A stretch of 64,000 nt of DNA from Bimuria novae-zelandiae CBS 107.79 (GCA_010015655.1 ML976671.1:345126-409125), one strand, 5' to 3'; shown: positions 1 through 12,131, counted from the stretch's first letter. The notes: generated by a model from the sequence alone, not told the origin. Numbers and translations are program-made.

Positions 1-1664
1 AAGCGTTTGCAAGAGATAAACGAGATCCGGCAAGACGACTACCAGTTCAAGTTTGAGTTCCCGGATGAGGATGTACTGTACGACGTTGCGCACCTCGTCT
101 TAACCTATGCCGAGAACGCCAGTTCAAGCGACTATTCGAAAGTCACTCCCTTCATCAAGGAGTTTGTCCCGCTCTTCTTTGGTATCGACAGTGCTAAATT
201 CGAGCAACATGTCCAGATTTTCGCGCGCGAATCCTCCACCAATGGGTCCGGGGAAGACACACCCAGTGCTGATGAAGATCCCTCCCAACGTGTGCAAAAA
301 TACAAGAAGGGCGACTTGCGCCGCGACGTGCTTGATCCGCGTGGCAAGTCCCGCAAAGACAAAGAGGATAGCGTCGCGTCTGTTAGCCGTGACAGCTCAC
401 CTGGAGGAACATCTGCGGGAGAAGAGGACCCCGTAGCACAAAGCTCGAACTCTGCCACTCGAGACGATCGACCTGCGGTAACGTGGGTTCACCACACGAC
501 TGAACAATTCGACAGTCAAGATCCGGACCCCGAAGAACCGTACCGTCGCAGTGAATACAACATGTACGCCAATCAAACCATTTACTGTTTCTTCCGCATG
601 TTTGTCATACTCTATGAACGGCTTTTGGCCATCAAGAAAAGGGAAGATGAAGTACGCAGGATTGTCTCACGCGCCCAAACACATAAGCCGGCAGATGACC
701 TCAAGATGATAGATAAGAAGCCTTCAGACTTCTTCAAGGATACATCGGAAGGTGCCAACTACTACCAACAAGTGTTGGAGATGCTGCAAGACCAGATTAC
801 TGGCGACGCCGACATGGCCCAGATCGAAGAGACTCTCCGCCGTTACTACCTCCAAGTTGGCTGGCAGTTGTATTCGTTCGACAGGCTCCTCGGTTCGCTC
901 GCAAGAATGTGCGGCAGTATTGTCACCAATGATAGCAAGGACAAGAGTCTCGACATCCACAACCTGTTCAGGAAAGACAGGATCAACGATACCACCACCC
1001 ACAGGGCTGAAATTGCCTATCGAAAGCAAGTCGAGAAGTACATCAAGGATGCTGATACTTACCGCATTGCCTTTGTAAGTTGAATGATTTAGTGCGCAAA
1101 AATATGAGTACTAATGTGAAGCAGGATCCGAACAAGATGGAGGCATACGTACGTCTCTTCAAGAAGGACGATCCTACCTTTGAGTTCGACCAGCTTGACA
1201 AGGTCAGGCGCTGGCGAGCTTATGTGGCGTCATACATGGCTGTGGAACCGACCGAGGGCCTCGAATTCAACAAGCTGCGACATCCATATCTGGCTAAACG
1301 TTTGGCAAAGCTCGAAGGTGTCAGTGATGACGACCGCTTCGAAACACTCAAGTCGGAAGACAAGATCACGGTTTCGATACTTCCACACAACTACACCATG
1401 AAGTTCCTCGCGAGCGAGCCCTTTGGCATCGGGGGCGTGCAGTACTTTGTACAGCCTGATGAGATCCGTGCCGGCGTTGGTTCCAAGGAGGAGTATGAGA
1501 CGCTCATCGAGTCCAAGAAAGAGCGGGTGCAGGAGCTCTTCGTTCGCAACAATGAATGGATGAAGAATCTCAGCCGGGATGACGTCGATGAGAGGAAAGC
1601 TGCGTTCCGCAAAGATCTGGACGAGCCGAGGAACGCAGATGATGTGGAGATGACCGATGCATAG
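1..1664 (+). CDS. SIN3: SIN3-type transcriptional co-repressor, C-terminal part (5' end outside window)
   Basis: Scaffold subunit of the Rpd3/Sin3 histone deacetylase complex in the nucleus. Only the last ~537 residues are visible, and the frame is open from base 1, so the gene begins upstream. Exons are 1-1074 and 1125-1664; the 50-nt intron (GTAAGT...GCAG) is phase 0 and joins ...RIAF to DPNKMEAYVRLFKKD. A low-complexity acidic/basic linker lies near residues 70-160, then the conserved block NQTIYCFFRMFVILYERL typical of the Sin3 C-terminal domain, then a second conserved block with the segment FEFDQLDKVRRWRAYV. The protein ends in an acidic DDVEMTDA tail. Identification rests on family resemblance recognised by eye. 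The main uncertainty is the unseen N-terminus with the PAH domains. Confidence 0.85.
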
Positions 1665-2209
1665 TATCAGTTCGGAAGTTCGGACTTGTATGTACTGAAG
1701 GACTTTTGCGTTGGCCAAGTCGTTCTCCCCTTTCCAACCAATTTTAGGGTTTCTTGTATTGTAAACATGGCATTTGTAAATGAAGCTGGGGTACGGCATG
1801 GAGCGGCATACGACCCGGGACGGTCTGGAGGTTTTGCCTAGGTTCTTGCGGTTGTGCGCTCATTTGATACACCCGGCTCATTTGTTTATCCAATTTTGGG
1901 ATTTTTCTTGGAGAAGAGCAATAATTTGAAATTCATGTTGGGTACAGAACACGTTAATCGGACGCGGTAAGGCTGCGTGAGGGGCCGTGCGTCTCGACCT
2001 ACGACTGTTATCAAGCAAACCCCGCTGGCGTCATGGATCCCTGTTCCCCACTCGGAGTTACCCCTCTAGGACCTGATAGCTCCAGAACAATCTCACCATC
2101 ACAACAGTTCATTGCGCAATTGACACTGAATTCCTCTTATATTACCTGATACCCTCCTTTGCCGTCTTTCTACGTCGTAATTACTGCCTGCCTTCTGCAA
2201 GTACACCTC
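1665..2209. other. Intergenic region
   Basis: This stretch holds the 3' end of the SIN3 gene and the promoter of the DsbA-like gene, in tandem orientation. The short ORFs here are shadows. No RNA gene or repeat was recognised. Confidence 0.6.
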
Positions 2210-3043
2210 ATGGCGTTGGCACCACGATTCGCGGGCCAGAAATTGGCCTCAAACTCGATACAACCCAAAGCTGTGCATACGCTAGAGCTGTGTATGTTGT
2301 CCTGCTAAACCTCCATCTATAGGTGCAATCGCTAATATATATACAATACAGACCTCGACTACGTCTGCCCCTTCAGCGCAAAGCTCTTCAAAACCGTCTA
2401 TTCCTCCCACCTCCGCGACACCCTCCTCAAGAAGTACGGCGACAACGTCGTCACCATTTTCCGCCAGCAGATCCAGCCCTGGCACCCATCCTCAACGCTC
2501 GTCCACGAAGCCGGGTACGCCGTGCTCACGGTGTCGCCCGACAAGTTCTACGCCTTCTCCGAGAAGCTGTTTGAGCAGCAGAAGGACTTCTTCGATGTGA
2601 ACGTCGTCAACGAGACGAGGAATGCGACGTATAAGCGGCTTGCGAAGATCGCGGGGGAGGTCGGCGTGGATGAGGGCAAGGTGTATGATTTGCTGAAAAT
2701 TGCGGATAAGCCGGGGGAGGATGGGAGCTTGAATTCGGGGAATGGGGTTACGGATAAGGTGAAGGTGCAGGTTAAGGCGAATCGGTTGGTGGGGGTGCAT
2801 GTCACGCCGGTAAGTTGCCCTGAACTTCCTTATACAGGCGGGCATCACATGTGCGAAGGCCAAGGTGCAGTTGAAGCCGAAGAGTCTACCCGGCTCTGTG
2901 TGGTTGCATGATTGTGGTTTTCTGCCATTTTGGTGCTAACGATGTGTTAGACGGTGGTGTTTGATGGCGTGGTCAACAACGACATTTCGAGTAGCTGGAC
3001 GAAGGAGCAGTGGGAGGAATGGTTGGAGAAAAACGTGGTCTGA
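2210..3043 (+). CDS. DsbA-like thioredoxin-fold protein
   Basis: Three exons (2210-2291, 2352-2809, 2951-3043) join in frame to about 210 residues. Intron 1 (GTATGT...ACAG) is phase 1 and rebuilds ELYLDYVCPFSAKLF. Intron 2 (GTAAGT...TTAG, 141 nt) is phase 0 and joins HVTP to TVVFDGVVNN. The CPFS motif near residue 33 sits where a CXXC active site would be, and the later VTPTVVFDG contains the cis-proline loop of the thioredoxin fold. The family is DsbA/2-hydroxychromene isomerase-like and is usually annotated as a thioredoxin-like fungal protein. A CXXS rather than CXXC site argues against a classical disulphide oxidase; a glutathione-dependent or isomerase-like role is possible but not shown. 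No signal peptide is evident. The start ATG is the only one that makes the first exon work. Confidence 0.8.
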
Positions 3044-3218
3044 CTACGTCCGGAGGTGGATATGGCAGTCAAAATGAGATTATAGACGGGATGGCACCCG
3101 TGGGGGGATGGGAACGCATTGCGAGAGGGCTGGAACCCAAATAGGCTAGTGCATATGCAGCGCTCAGACCAAGCGATGCCTCAATTCGAGCTTCCTCTCC
3201 TCTAGGCATCAACACACG

Positions 3219-4168
3219 AGGCACCACGTTAACCTAACCTAACTTTAGCGCTAGCTAACCTAAGTTTTTAATTAAAGTAATATATAGGCTAGCGCTATAG
3301 CTCTAGTACTTAATAAGCAAGATACTAGCGCAGTAAAATATAATAAATTTTTTTTAATACTATTTACTATTACCTATTTACTACTTACTTACCATTTTTA
3401 TACTTTTTCTTTTTCTTTAACAGCTTTTCTTTTAACATATATAACGTGTTTTATAAGCGAGCGGCGCATACAAGCGAGCGGCGAACCCCAAAACTCTCTA
3501 ATAAAACGAAATTTTAATAGTTAATATCTCTATAGCTACTTTATAATAATCAATAAAATTTAAAACATAGACTATTAGGTATAATATCTAGTAGCTATTA
3601 GAGTCTTAATACGTGTAGTCCCATAATTTTTAAGATATTACTATTATTAATAGTATATTTTAGTAGAGTCTTGGTAAAATGCACTCGCTTTTAAAGTACG
3701 TTATAGGCATAGCTATTAAACATTTTTTTAGGTATATAATAACTATAGAAGGATATTCTACCTCTACTTTACTAGAGGCTAAAACTATACTACTTTTAAA
3801 AAAATTTATAGTATAATAAATTTATAGTATAATAAATTTATATTACAATTAATCTATATTTTAGTATAATTTTACTCGAACCTACTTTTTTATACCCTAG
3901 TCCTTTACTAAACTATCTTTTAATATTAGAATAAGAATATAATATTTATTTTTAAAGTTACCTATAAGGGGAAATGAATTATATATACTATTAAAGTCTA
4001 TAATTATATATCATAATCCTATTTAGAACATATTTTAAAAGTAATATAAAATAAAAGCCTACTAATAGTATATTTAACTTAATATAAAAAATTTCTATTT
4101 ACGCGCTACCTATTTTAGCAAGGTTAGGTAAGGCACGCTAAATTCAGGTTAGGCTAACCTGAATCCTG
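3219..4168. mobile_element. RIP-degraded non-autonomous DNA transposon (MITE-like), 950 bp
   Basis: The block is very AT-rich and has no ORF. The 10-bp word TCAACACACG stands just outside both ends (3209-3218 and 4169-4178), as expected for a target-site duplication. The first ~45 bases (AGG..CACGTTAACCTAACC) align with the reverse complement of the last ~45 (AGGATTCAGGTTAGCCTAAC), sharing CCTAACCT and TTTAGCG cores, so degenerate terminal inverted repeats are present. A 10-bp duplication is in the range of Mutator-like elements, but the superfamily is an inference. The TAACCTAACC runs resemble telomere repeats but belong to the inverted repeat. Confidence 0.65.
3455..3483 (+). repeat. Tandem pair of a 12-bp GC-rich motif inside the AT-rich element
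   Basis: The 12-mer AAGCGAGCGGCG occurs at 3455-3466 and 3472-3483, followed by GAACCCCAAAA. The layout (two copies about 17 bp apart, then GAA..CC.CAA) resembles the inverted arms at 10764-10832 and 12063-12131. It may be a solo terminal repeat of the same transposon family. No partner arm was found nearby. Confidence 0.45.
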
Positions 4169-4231
4169 TCAACACACGCGCACCAGTTTGCGAGTCTCCT
4201 CAGCGCAGCCCGAGAACGTACAGTATCCAGC

Positions 4232-5969
4232 ATGGAGAGGCCTCACACATTTTACGATCTGCCTCCGAAGGCAAGAAAGCTCATATATCATTACTTGGGC
4301 ATGTCAGGTTGCACTGTTGATCTCAACTACAATCAGCTGGTCGTTTACCCGCGAGATGCATATCCTGATGACACAGTTGTCGCGAGACTCCGGTGCTACC
4401 ACAATGGCTCTTATGTAATTACCCGCCGGGAGGATTACCACACATTGGACGAATATTGGACATACCAGTGGGACAAACACCACGTCAAGCCACGTCTACT
4501 TCCCAGTTGCGAGAGAGAGAGTTGCCAGGATGTGTCCTTCATCACAGACTGGCTAAATGGCCGCTTTGGAGATAAAGAAGACGCCCCCAGAACCGTTCAG
4601 GATAATGTTCGAAAACAATAACTTTCGCGTTTGTGGAAGTAGCCCAACGGGGTTTGCGCCATTGTTCGACCTGTCGAAGGATAGTTTGCGCGATCTGTGT
4701 GCATTGACTGTACGGCTTGATGGAGAGCACGTGGGAAAAATATATATGGGAGGGCATTGGGAGAGGCTAGATCAATTAGCCCCATTGCCACTGCACACGC
4801 AAAACGGCAACAATGCGCTCAAAGAATGGGAACAACTGGTGTTGCGATTGGCAGAGTATATACGACCCAACCATCTTGTGCTATACCTCATAGTCAACGT
4901 CCACGATGTTGAAACTGCAGAAGCCGTTCTCAAACCTCTCGATCAACTACCCACGCTCAAGAATTGCGGACTCTGGCTTAACAACGATCCCATTCCAGAT
5001 ATCAATACACTTGTACGGGCTACGGTCAAGCGTTTGAAAAGCCCAAGGACTCCAGATGAGCCTTTCAATTTTCTTGGCCTGCCCATTGAGCTCCGCTTGA
5101 GGATCCTGGAGTACTCCGATCTCATATACGACAGCGTTCTCGAGTGGAAACCATCCTTCTTCAGTCTCGGGGAAGGTGGTATCCCCAGCGCATACTGCAG
5201 TTGTGTCCAGTCAATGGAAGACTTGGAGCTCGTAGATTCAGGCTTCCATTATACAGATTGCAGCAGAGCCGTCATGTCAGCCGACCATCTAGAAGCCTCC
5301 CTCGGCAAGCCACCTCCCCCTCCCCTGCCCCGCCACTGTCGCCGGTAATATTTATGGAACTATGGGCGGACTTACTGCTACTCAAATCCCGCCGGCTTCT
5401 GCGAATGCATTTTCCACTGCAAACACGCCGCCTATTCCTCGGGCCCTCGTACGCCCAGAGTCGGTGTCCATTCTCTCTTCCTAGTCAGCAAGCAAGTCCG
5501 TGAGGATGCCATCCCCGTGTTCTTCCAGCGCAACCGCTTCCTCGTCCCCCCGCCCGGCGTCATCCCCTTGCGCTTCGTACAGCTCCGTCCTCGCGCCCTG
5601 CATTTCGACCGCCTCATCATTCCCATGCCACGCGTCGATCTCTCGCTCTTCCTCTCTACTGTACCGCCCAACGCTCTCCAGCACATCCGCTACCTTGAGT
5701 GGTTAGTCCCGCAATTTGCGAATTATAGGTCCGCGCCGCGCTCCACTTATGTCGATTACCTCGCCACGATAGACCTTATGGTGCGCGCGATGAACCTGCC
5801 GCAACTCACGCTCGTGCTCGACCTCCGCGCTATCGACCAGTACATTGATAGCTATCTAGGGTACCACCCCGTCAATTCCATATGGCCTAAACGCGGACCG
5901 GGGGACGGCGCAGTCTATGAAAGGCTTTTGCAGCCGCTGTGGAAGCTGCAAGGGCTGAAGGACTTCTGA
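4232..5969 (+). CDS. F-box-like fungal protein with interrupted reading frame
   Basis: The start at 4232 gives MERPHTFYDLPPKARKLIYHY, an F-box/2EXR-like opening. A second F-box-like segment, FNFLGLPIELRLRILEY, follows near 5070-5110, and a later block (LFLVSKQVREDAIPVFF) is typical of these lineage-expanded fungal proteins. The frame changes between about 4520 and 4590: a 70-nt intron 4521-4590 (GTTGCC...CCCAG) would fix it, but the donor is poor. An in-frame TAA lies at 5346-5348: a 114-nt intron 5345-5458 (GTAATA...CCAG) would remove it. However, the sequence after the stop (CECIFHCKHAAYSSG) looks coding, so a true nonsense change is at least as likely. The function would be substrate recognition for SCF ubiquitin ligases, inferred from the F-box only. 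The gene abuts the AT-rich element and may be decaying. Confidence 0.5.
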
Positions 5970-6649
5970 GTGTATCTGAGGCGTTTAGGGGGCGTTGCAG
6001 TGGGAAACAGGGTGGTAGAGGGCTTCGATAATGATGAGATGAGATTTGAGAAGGCGGTGATGGGTGAAGAGTATGATAGTTGAGCGAGGGGGAAGCCTTT
6101 GGTAGAGAGAGTTGAGGAGAGGGCAACGGATGGAAGAGTGAAGTGGAGGTTGGGGAGCATGCGTGCATATGGGATTATGAGAACGAATAAAGCTGCGGAT
6201 GCGAGTTTTGCTCAGCTACCATAGAGAGTGGATCTTCTTCCAAAATGAACACGCGAGTAAGTAGATAAGATTGCGCAAAAGTGAGAAGAAAACGAGGATG
6301 GGTACATTAACCGCAATTGGAGGGATTATATACTGCTTGACTAGCGTTCGTATAGCAGCACATTCTTGCCTAACCCAATCATCTCTACCAAACCCAGTAC
6401 CGTTCTAAAACCGCATGTTCCGTCTGTCTGAGATCACTTACGGCGCTTACTGATCGGATTCGACGTGCTTCACACCCTATACGTCCGGCTAAACAACAGG
6501 CTAGGCACATATGCAATGTAATACCTTACCCCACAACGCAGTACTTCAAGATATAAGACCAATCTCTAACACTCGTGAAACAACATACTCACCTATCTCT
6601 AGGCAAAGAAAGATACAGCGTACACCTCGCATCCATGCACACATGCACC
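5970..6649. other. Intergenic region
   Basis: 680 bp between the F-box-like gene and the GMC pseudogene. The start is purine-rich on the plus strand. No coding or RNA signal was recognised. Confidence 0.6.
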
Positions 6650-8733
6650 ATGCTTCGACTATACACACTCCTCGTTCTAGTAGCCCTAACATGCGCCCTC
6701 AACTTGACATACGACTACATTATCGTCGGCGGCGGCCTCACCGGCCTCGTCGTAGCCAATCACCTCTCCGAGAATCCTAACAGTAACTAACCACCCACCC
6801 AGCCCCTCACCCACCCATCCGTCCTTCTCTAACACACCCCTTCCCCGTAGAAACCGTCCTCGTAATCGAAAACGGCTACATCGACGACAGCTTCGACCGC
6901 CAAGCCCCCTACCTCTCCGGCGTCCTAAACAGAGACCCTCCCCTCTACAAATCCCTAATCTCCACCCCAGACCCAGAGTTGGGTAATCACTCGTTTTCGG
7001 TCGCCGTGGGGAACGTGCTGGGCGGCGGGTCGGTGGTACATGGGATGATGTTGGATCGCGGGTCCGACGCGGACTATGACGCGTGGGCGGAGCTGGGGAA
7101 TGTAGGCTGGGGATGGGACGGGCTGGAAGCGTATTTTAAGAAGCCTTTTACGTTTACGGCGCCGAGTACGGAGACGGTACGTATAGCCCCGTAACCCTTC
7201 CAAAGTGGTAGCTTGGTGATAAGATGGGTTGGGGCTTATATGTTGTGTGGGTCTAGGTGGAAGAGCTGGGTATCATGTATGATGAGAGTGTGTACGGGGA
7301 TGGACTAGTTCAGGCGACGATCTAGAGCTTTTAGTTCCCGGATTACGTGAGGGTGTTTGCGGCGTGGAAGAGCGAGAGTGGTGTGCCTAAGCCGAAGGAG
7401 GGTTTTGCGAGGCCGCTGGGTGCGTTTTGGGCGCCTAATACGGTGGATAATAGGACGGGGACAAGGTCGAGTGCTAAGACGGCGTACTACGACCCCGTTA
7501 AGTTGACGGCTGATTTGAAGCTCTTGGTGGGAACGCATGTGGACGAGATTTTACTCGCTGAGAGCAACGGTGCCGTTAAGGCGACAGGTGTGAGGATGAC
7601 GCAGCGGAACGCTTCAGATGTTAGCCATGCGTTTGCATCGCTTGAAGTGATACTCGCCGCAGGCAGTATATTCACGCCGCATCTCCTCAGGGTCTCCGGT
7701 ATAGGTCCTGCGGATGTCCTACAAGCCGCCAACATCCCCGTAAAAGTCGATCTACCCGGCGTAGGTTCGAACCTCCAAGAGCATATACCAGCGTACACTT
7801 CATTCAATGTATCCAACCTCGCCTTCCCAAACGCCAACACTCTCGCCACAAACCCCTCTTTCAACGCGTCCGCCGAAGAGCAATACGCCCAGCACAGAAC
7901 CGGCCCCTGGGCAACAACCTACTGCAACGCCCTCGCCTTCATCCCCCTCGCGCACTTCGCACCAAGATCCTCCGCCCTCGCCACAGAGCTCGAAGCCCAA
8001 CAGCCCACAGCGTACCTACCCTCGCGGTACACTACCACGCCCACCATCCTGGCCGGCTACCTCCGCCAGCGTAGCATCCTCCTACACCAATTTCGCGGTG
8101 ACCAAAACTACTCCGCCGGCGCCGGTGAACTCCCCACTCAGCCATCCGGCCGCGCCAGCGCCGCCCTCCAGAAACCCCTGTCCCGCGGCACCGTCACGCT
8201 CAATGCTACAGACCCGCACGGCTACCCGGTTGTAACTTACCACTCGTTGCAGAACCCCGTAGACAAAGCCATACTGTGCGACCTCATACGGTTCAACCGC
8301 AGGCAATGGGCGTCTCCCGCGTTGGCACACTACGCGCCGGTTGAAAACGTGCCGGGGGCGGAGTTCGTCGCAGACGATGCAATCATCGAGGCACTGGTTG
8401 CAAAGGACGTGATCAAGCCGGCATTTGCGCACCCATCGGGGTCGTGTGAGATGATGCTACAGGAGCTAGGAGGGTGCGTGAGCAATGGGTTGCTTGTGTA
8501 TGTGGTGAGAGGGTTGAGTATTGTGGATGCAAGTATGGAGGTCTCCACCCTTCGTGAGTTGTAAATACTGACATCGTGTCTGCGTGTAGGTATCCTTCCT
8601 ATGATACCGGCTACGCATTTGCAGGCGACGATGTATGCGATTGTATGTGTCCCAGTGTGTGTCTAGAATCCATTGTGAGGCTGACTGCGACTAGGCGGAG
8701 AAGGCGGCGGATATTATCAAGGACAGACGGTAG
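6650..8733 (+). pseudogene. GMC oxidoreductase pseudogene (glucose-methanol-choline / aryl-alcohol oxidase type)
   Basis: Five exons can be joined (6650-6782, 6851-7176, 7257-8553, 8590-8642, 8695-8733), giving 616 codons, the usual length for a secreted FAD-dependent alcohol oxidase. The start codon begins MLRLYTLLVLVALTCALN, a probable signal peptide; an upstream ATG at 6635 is also possible. The FAD-binding dinucleotide motif YIIVGGGLTGLVVANHL follows at once. The catalytic-His region AFAHPSGSCEMM and the C-terminal IPATHLQATMYAIAEKAADII are kept. Two in-frame TAG codons interrupt exon 3 at 7323-7325 and 7332-7334. Both fall where CAG (Gln) would fit the family, so each needs a single C-to-T change. 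The gene ends about 140 bp before a RIP-mutated block. As written it cannot make the full protein; it would otherwise oxidise alcohols to produce H2O2. Confidence 0.85.
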
Positions 8734-8869
8734 TACGAAGGCAGCGATCGAATTAACAGGTGCTAGTGTGCGATGAAGCGAGGGAATGGGAATATAGTTA
8801 TGTAATATTTAACCAGAGGGTAGGTAGAGAGCGTATAGGATACGGAGAAGAAAGAACTACCATGTGTGC

Positions 8870-10240
8870 GGGGTTAATACACGCCAAGCCTTAATACGCG
8901 TTTAACACTAAAATAGCTTAATTAAACTTAAGGCTATAGAGCTCTATATAAAAGCTATTTTTATAAAGCTTTTTAGTAAAGAGGTTTATAGGACTTAATA
9001 TTAACTTTAGCTATAAAAATTTACTTAGAGTTTTAATAACCTAGCCCTTACGCGACTAAGGCTCTTAGGGCTATAAAATAGTACTTAAGGTCTTAGTAGT
9101 ATTTATAGCCTTAATAGTAAGCCTTTTTTTTAAGTAGCTTTTATAGCTAGCTTAAAGATATCTTTTTTACGCTTTTTAATAAATTTTAAATAATTCTAAA
9201 GTTATTACTAAGCCTTATAAGTCTACTATTTTTATATTTACTTAGTAGCTTAATTAGTCTTCTCTTTTACTTAAGCTACTTAAGTTTTAGTCCTTATAAT
9301 ACGCCTCACTTATTGTAGCCTTAACTTAAGTTATTTACTAGTCTTATAGGCCTTAGCTACCTTACGTTTCTAAAGCTATAGCTACTCTTTATTAGCCTCC
9401 TTTTGCTATATAAGGCTACGTGTTTTCTATATATAGCTTAGTGACTAGAAAACAGTTCCCCTATAGTACTTATTAGGCTAATTAGGCTATAAAAGCTTAT
9501 TATGCTTTCTTTACCTCTTCTTATTACCTAGTACTACTCTTAGGCCCTTATTTTTATATAATAGTAGTTATTTTTATACTATAATTAAGTGCACTATTTA
9601 GCTTAGCTTTTTATTTCTTTATTATCCTTTATACCTACTATAGCCTTTATAAGTTATTTAACTTTCCTATAGTTAGACGCGCTAAGTACTTAAGTTAAGA
9701 TTTTTTTTTTACTTAGGTAGGCTATTTTAGGTAAATCTTTTTAATATAGTTTTTAAATCAAGTAGCGATATACCTATAACCTTAAAGACCTTAAGAATTA
9801 ATAGCGACTTAAATAAAATCTACTAGGCCTTTTAGAATAGACTAAAAAAGTCGTTTTTAGTAACTAGTAATAGCCTTTAGCTTTTATATAGGAAGGCTAG
9901 GAGCTTAGCTAAGTACGTAGTAAAAAAAGGTTTAAATATAATAATATTAAGTAGTCATAGTATATAAGTTAAATAAAGTAGAAATATAGTAAGGAGGATC
10001 TTGTTTTAATTATAGTAATTTATAAAATTTATAATAAGGTAGAATTTATAATTATTAAGAATAAGTAATTAGTAAGAGCATTAAGCTTTCACTTTAATAC
10101 TATAATTAAATACTTATTTAAGCTACGTAAGGCTTATATCGTTATTTATCTAGCTTAAGCCTGATAAGGTAATAAAGACTAAGTAATATATGGGATTAAT
10201 TTCTTCTGCCTAGCTTAATTATAGGCACTAAGGGCCTGTC
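8870..10240 (-). mobile_element. RIP-degraded relic of a Fot1/pogo-like transposon
   Basis: AT-rich block without ORFs. It is collinear with the Fot1-like element at 60.2-62.35 kb in the same orientation. The segment at 10105-10154 matches 61481-61530 at 41 of 50 positions, seven of the nine differences being C-to-T-like transitions with T or A here. The segment from 9441 (GTGACTAGAAAACAG) matches the one from 60811. The offset is nearly constant (51370 and 51376), so the two are homologous over at least 700 bp. No clear terminal repeat was found at the left edge near 8870. Exact borders are uncertain. Confidence 0.65.
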
Positions 10241-10763
10241 TAATAAATAAGCGCTAGATTTAACGCTAATCTATTAGCGCATATATAAGCTAGGATTAAG
10301 ATTTACTTATAACTGCTATTCTAGATTGCCTGCCTTACTTTCTTGCTTTCGTATATCTGCCTACTAAAGATCCTCTTTGAACGGAAGGTGATACCAAGTA
10401 GGATATCCTTTTCGTCTATATTATATATATAGCGAGCTTTAATGCTATATTAGCTTATTTTCTACTATAAAAAATTAAAATATAGGCGGTACTTTGCCTC
10501 TAAGTTAGCCTAATAGTAATTACTATTTATACTAGCTGTTTAGCGTAAAATAAGCTAAGCCCTATTCTATTTAATAAATTAACTATCTTAGTATATACTA
10601 ATATTAGTTTTAGCTATATATATTATAAAACTCTAAATTATGTATTTTATAAGTAGTAGGTTTTATTAAGTAAACTTTTATATATAGCGTATACGGTCCT
10701 ACTCTTATTAAAGACTAAGTTTTTATTAATCAATTCCCTAAACTATACGCGCTTGCATTTTAA
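10241..10763. other. AT-rich sequence of unresolved origin
   Basis: It lies between the Fot1-like relic and the inverted-arm element. It contains AGCGCTAGATTTAACGCTAA and partial palindromes near 10245-10285. It is probably more transposon debris; I could not assign it. Confidence 0.4.
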
Positions 10764-12131
10764 ACTAACGTATATATATAGCAAGTGGCCGGGCATAGCG
10801 AGTGGCCGAAAATGCCAAGGCCCTATTAAAATTTACACTCTACACAATAGTACAGAACGCGCATAAATAGTTATAAGAAATTATAGTAGGCTAATCTACT
10901 TAGAATTTACTTATACCTTTTTTTACACATGCGCGAATTCTGCCTAGCCTTACTATAATATTTATAGCGCTATTAAGTTAATTTACGTTTATTAGCGCGC
11001 ACCCTATTTTTTTCTATATACTATAAAGTTTTTTAAAGTAGCTAGTTACTAGCTATTAATAGCTATAAAACCTTTTTCCTGCTATAGTTGCTTTCTCTTA
11101 TATAGTTTTTATTACGTAGTAGTTTTATTAGTAGCTTAAAGCTTAGCGTTATACTTAGCTATTAATATTAAAAAATACGCTATTAGCTTAGCGCCTTTTA
11201 TAAGCTTTTTAACTACTTTAATTTTACTTATTAAGGAACTATTTAGGTACCTTTAAATCCTTTCCTTTCCTAGCATTAATTATAACCCTAATTTTAAAAT
11301 ATTATTTAGTATTTATAACTACTATATATTATCGCGTATAGTATAAGGTAAAGGCGTATATAGATAAATGTTAAGCTTTAATATTACTACTTTTAGGTTA
11401 AGAAAAACAAGGGTAGCACCTTAAAAGCTTTTTTAAATATTACTTTATTATATACTTTTTAATTTGCTGTAATACTTAAAGCCTAAAAGAACTACTTTTA
11501 TTAATATTATGCTTATTATAAAGCAAGTCTTAATAAAGTTATAAGTATCTTTATCTAGAATACTATACTTAGCTTTAGTATTCTCTATAAGCTAGAACTA
11601 GCCCTATATAATCTAAGGATCCTTATAGAAGGCTCTTTTATAGTTATACTTTTAATTAAACTTAACTTAGAGTTCTAGCTAGCGCTTAATAAAGTAATAA
11701 AACTACTTTTAACTAATTAGCTTATTATAGCGTATAGCTAGTAAAATATTAGCTATATTTTTTATAGTAGTAAGTTAAAATAGAAATTCTCGCGTATTTA
11801 AATTAAGTATATATTATATAATTACCTACTTCTCTCTTATAGTAAATCTTATTAAGTTAAATATATAATTATATTAAAAGGTAGTTCTAGCGCGTCTTTA
11901 TTATAGTATTTTTTAATAATACTATAAACTATTATAGCGCGTAAAATTAAAAGTAGCATATCTCCTTTAATAGCTTAAAGCGTAAGCTATAATTAGGCCT
12001 TTTTTAATTTAAGTAGTTTATTACGTTGTTAAGATATTGCGTTATACTATAGCTAATAGAACATTTTAATAGGGTCTTAGCATTTTCGGTCACTTGCTAT
12101 GCCCGACAACTCGCTATGCATGTACGTTAGT
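10764..12131. mobile_element. RIP-degraded DNA transposon with 69-bp terminal inverted repeats
   Basis: The arm at 10764-10832 and the reverse complement of 12063-12131 agree at 59 of 69 positions, and nine of the ten differences are transitions, the signature of RIP. Each arm contains two tandem copies of an AGCRAGTGGCCG-like motif about 17 bp apart. The 1,368-bp interior is AT-rich and has no ORF, so the element is either a non-autonomous copy or a mutated transposase gene. No convincing target duplication remains outside the arms. It may be nested next to or inside the Fot1-like relic on its left. Confidence 0.7.

Noticed and set aside
3228..3240. Telomere-like CCTAA repeats
   Set aside because: The TAACCTAACCTAAC run is mirrored at the other end of the element and is best explained as its inverted repeat.
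7764..7780. GGTTCGAACCT, resembling a tRNA B box
   Set aside because: It lies inside the GMC coding frame, and no matching A box, acceptor stem or anticodon arm is nearby.
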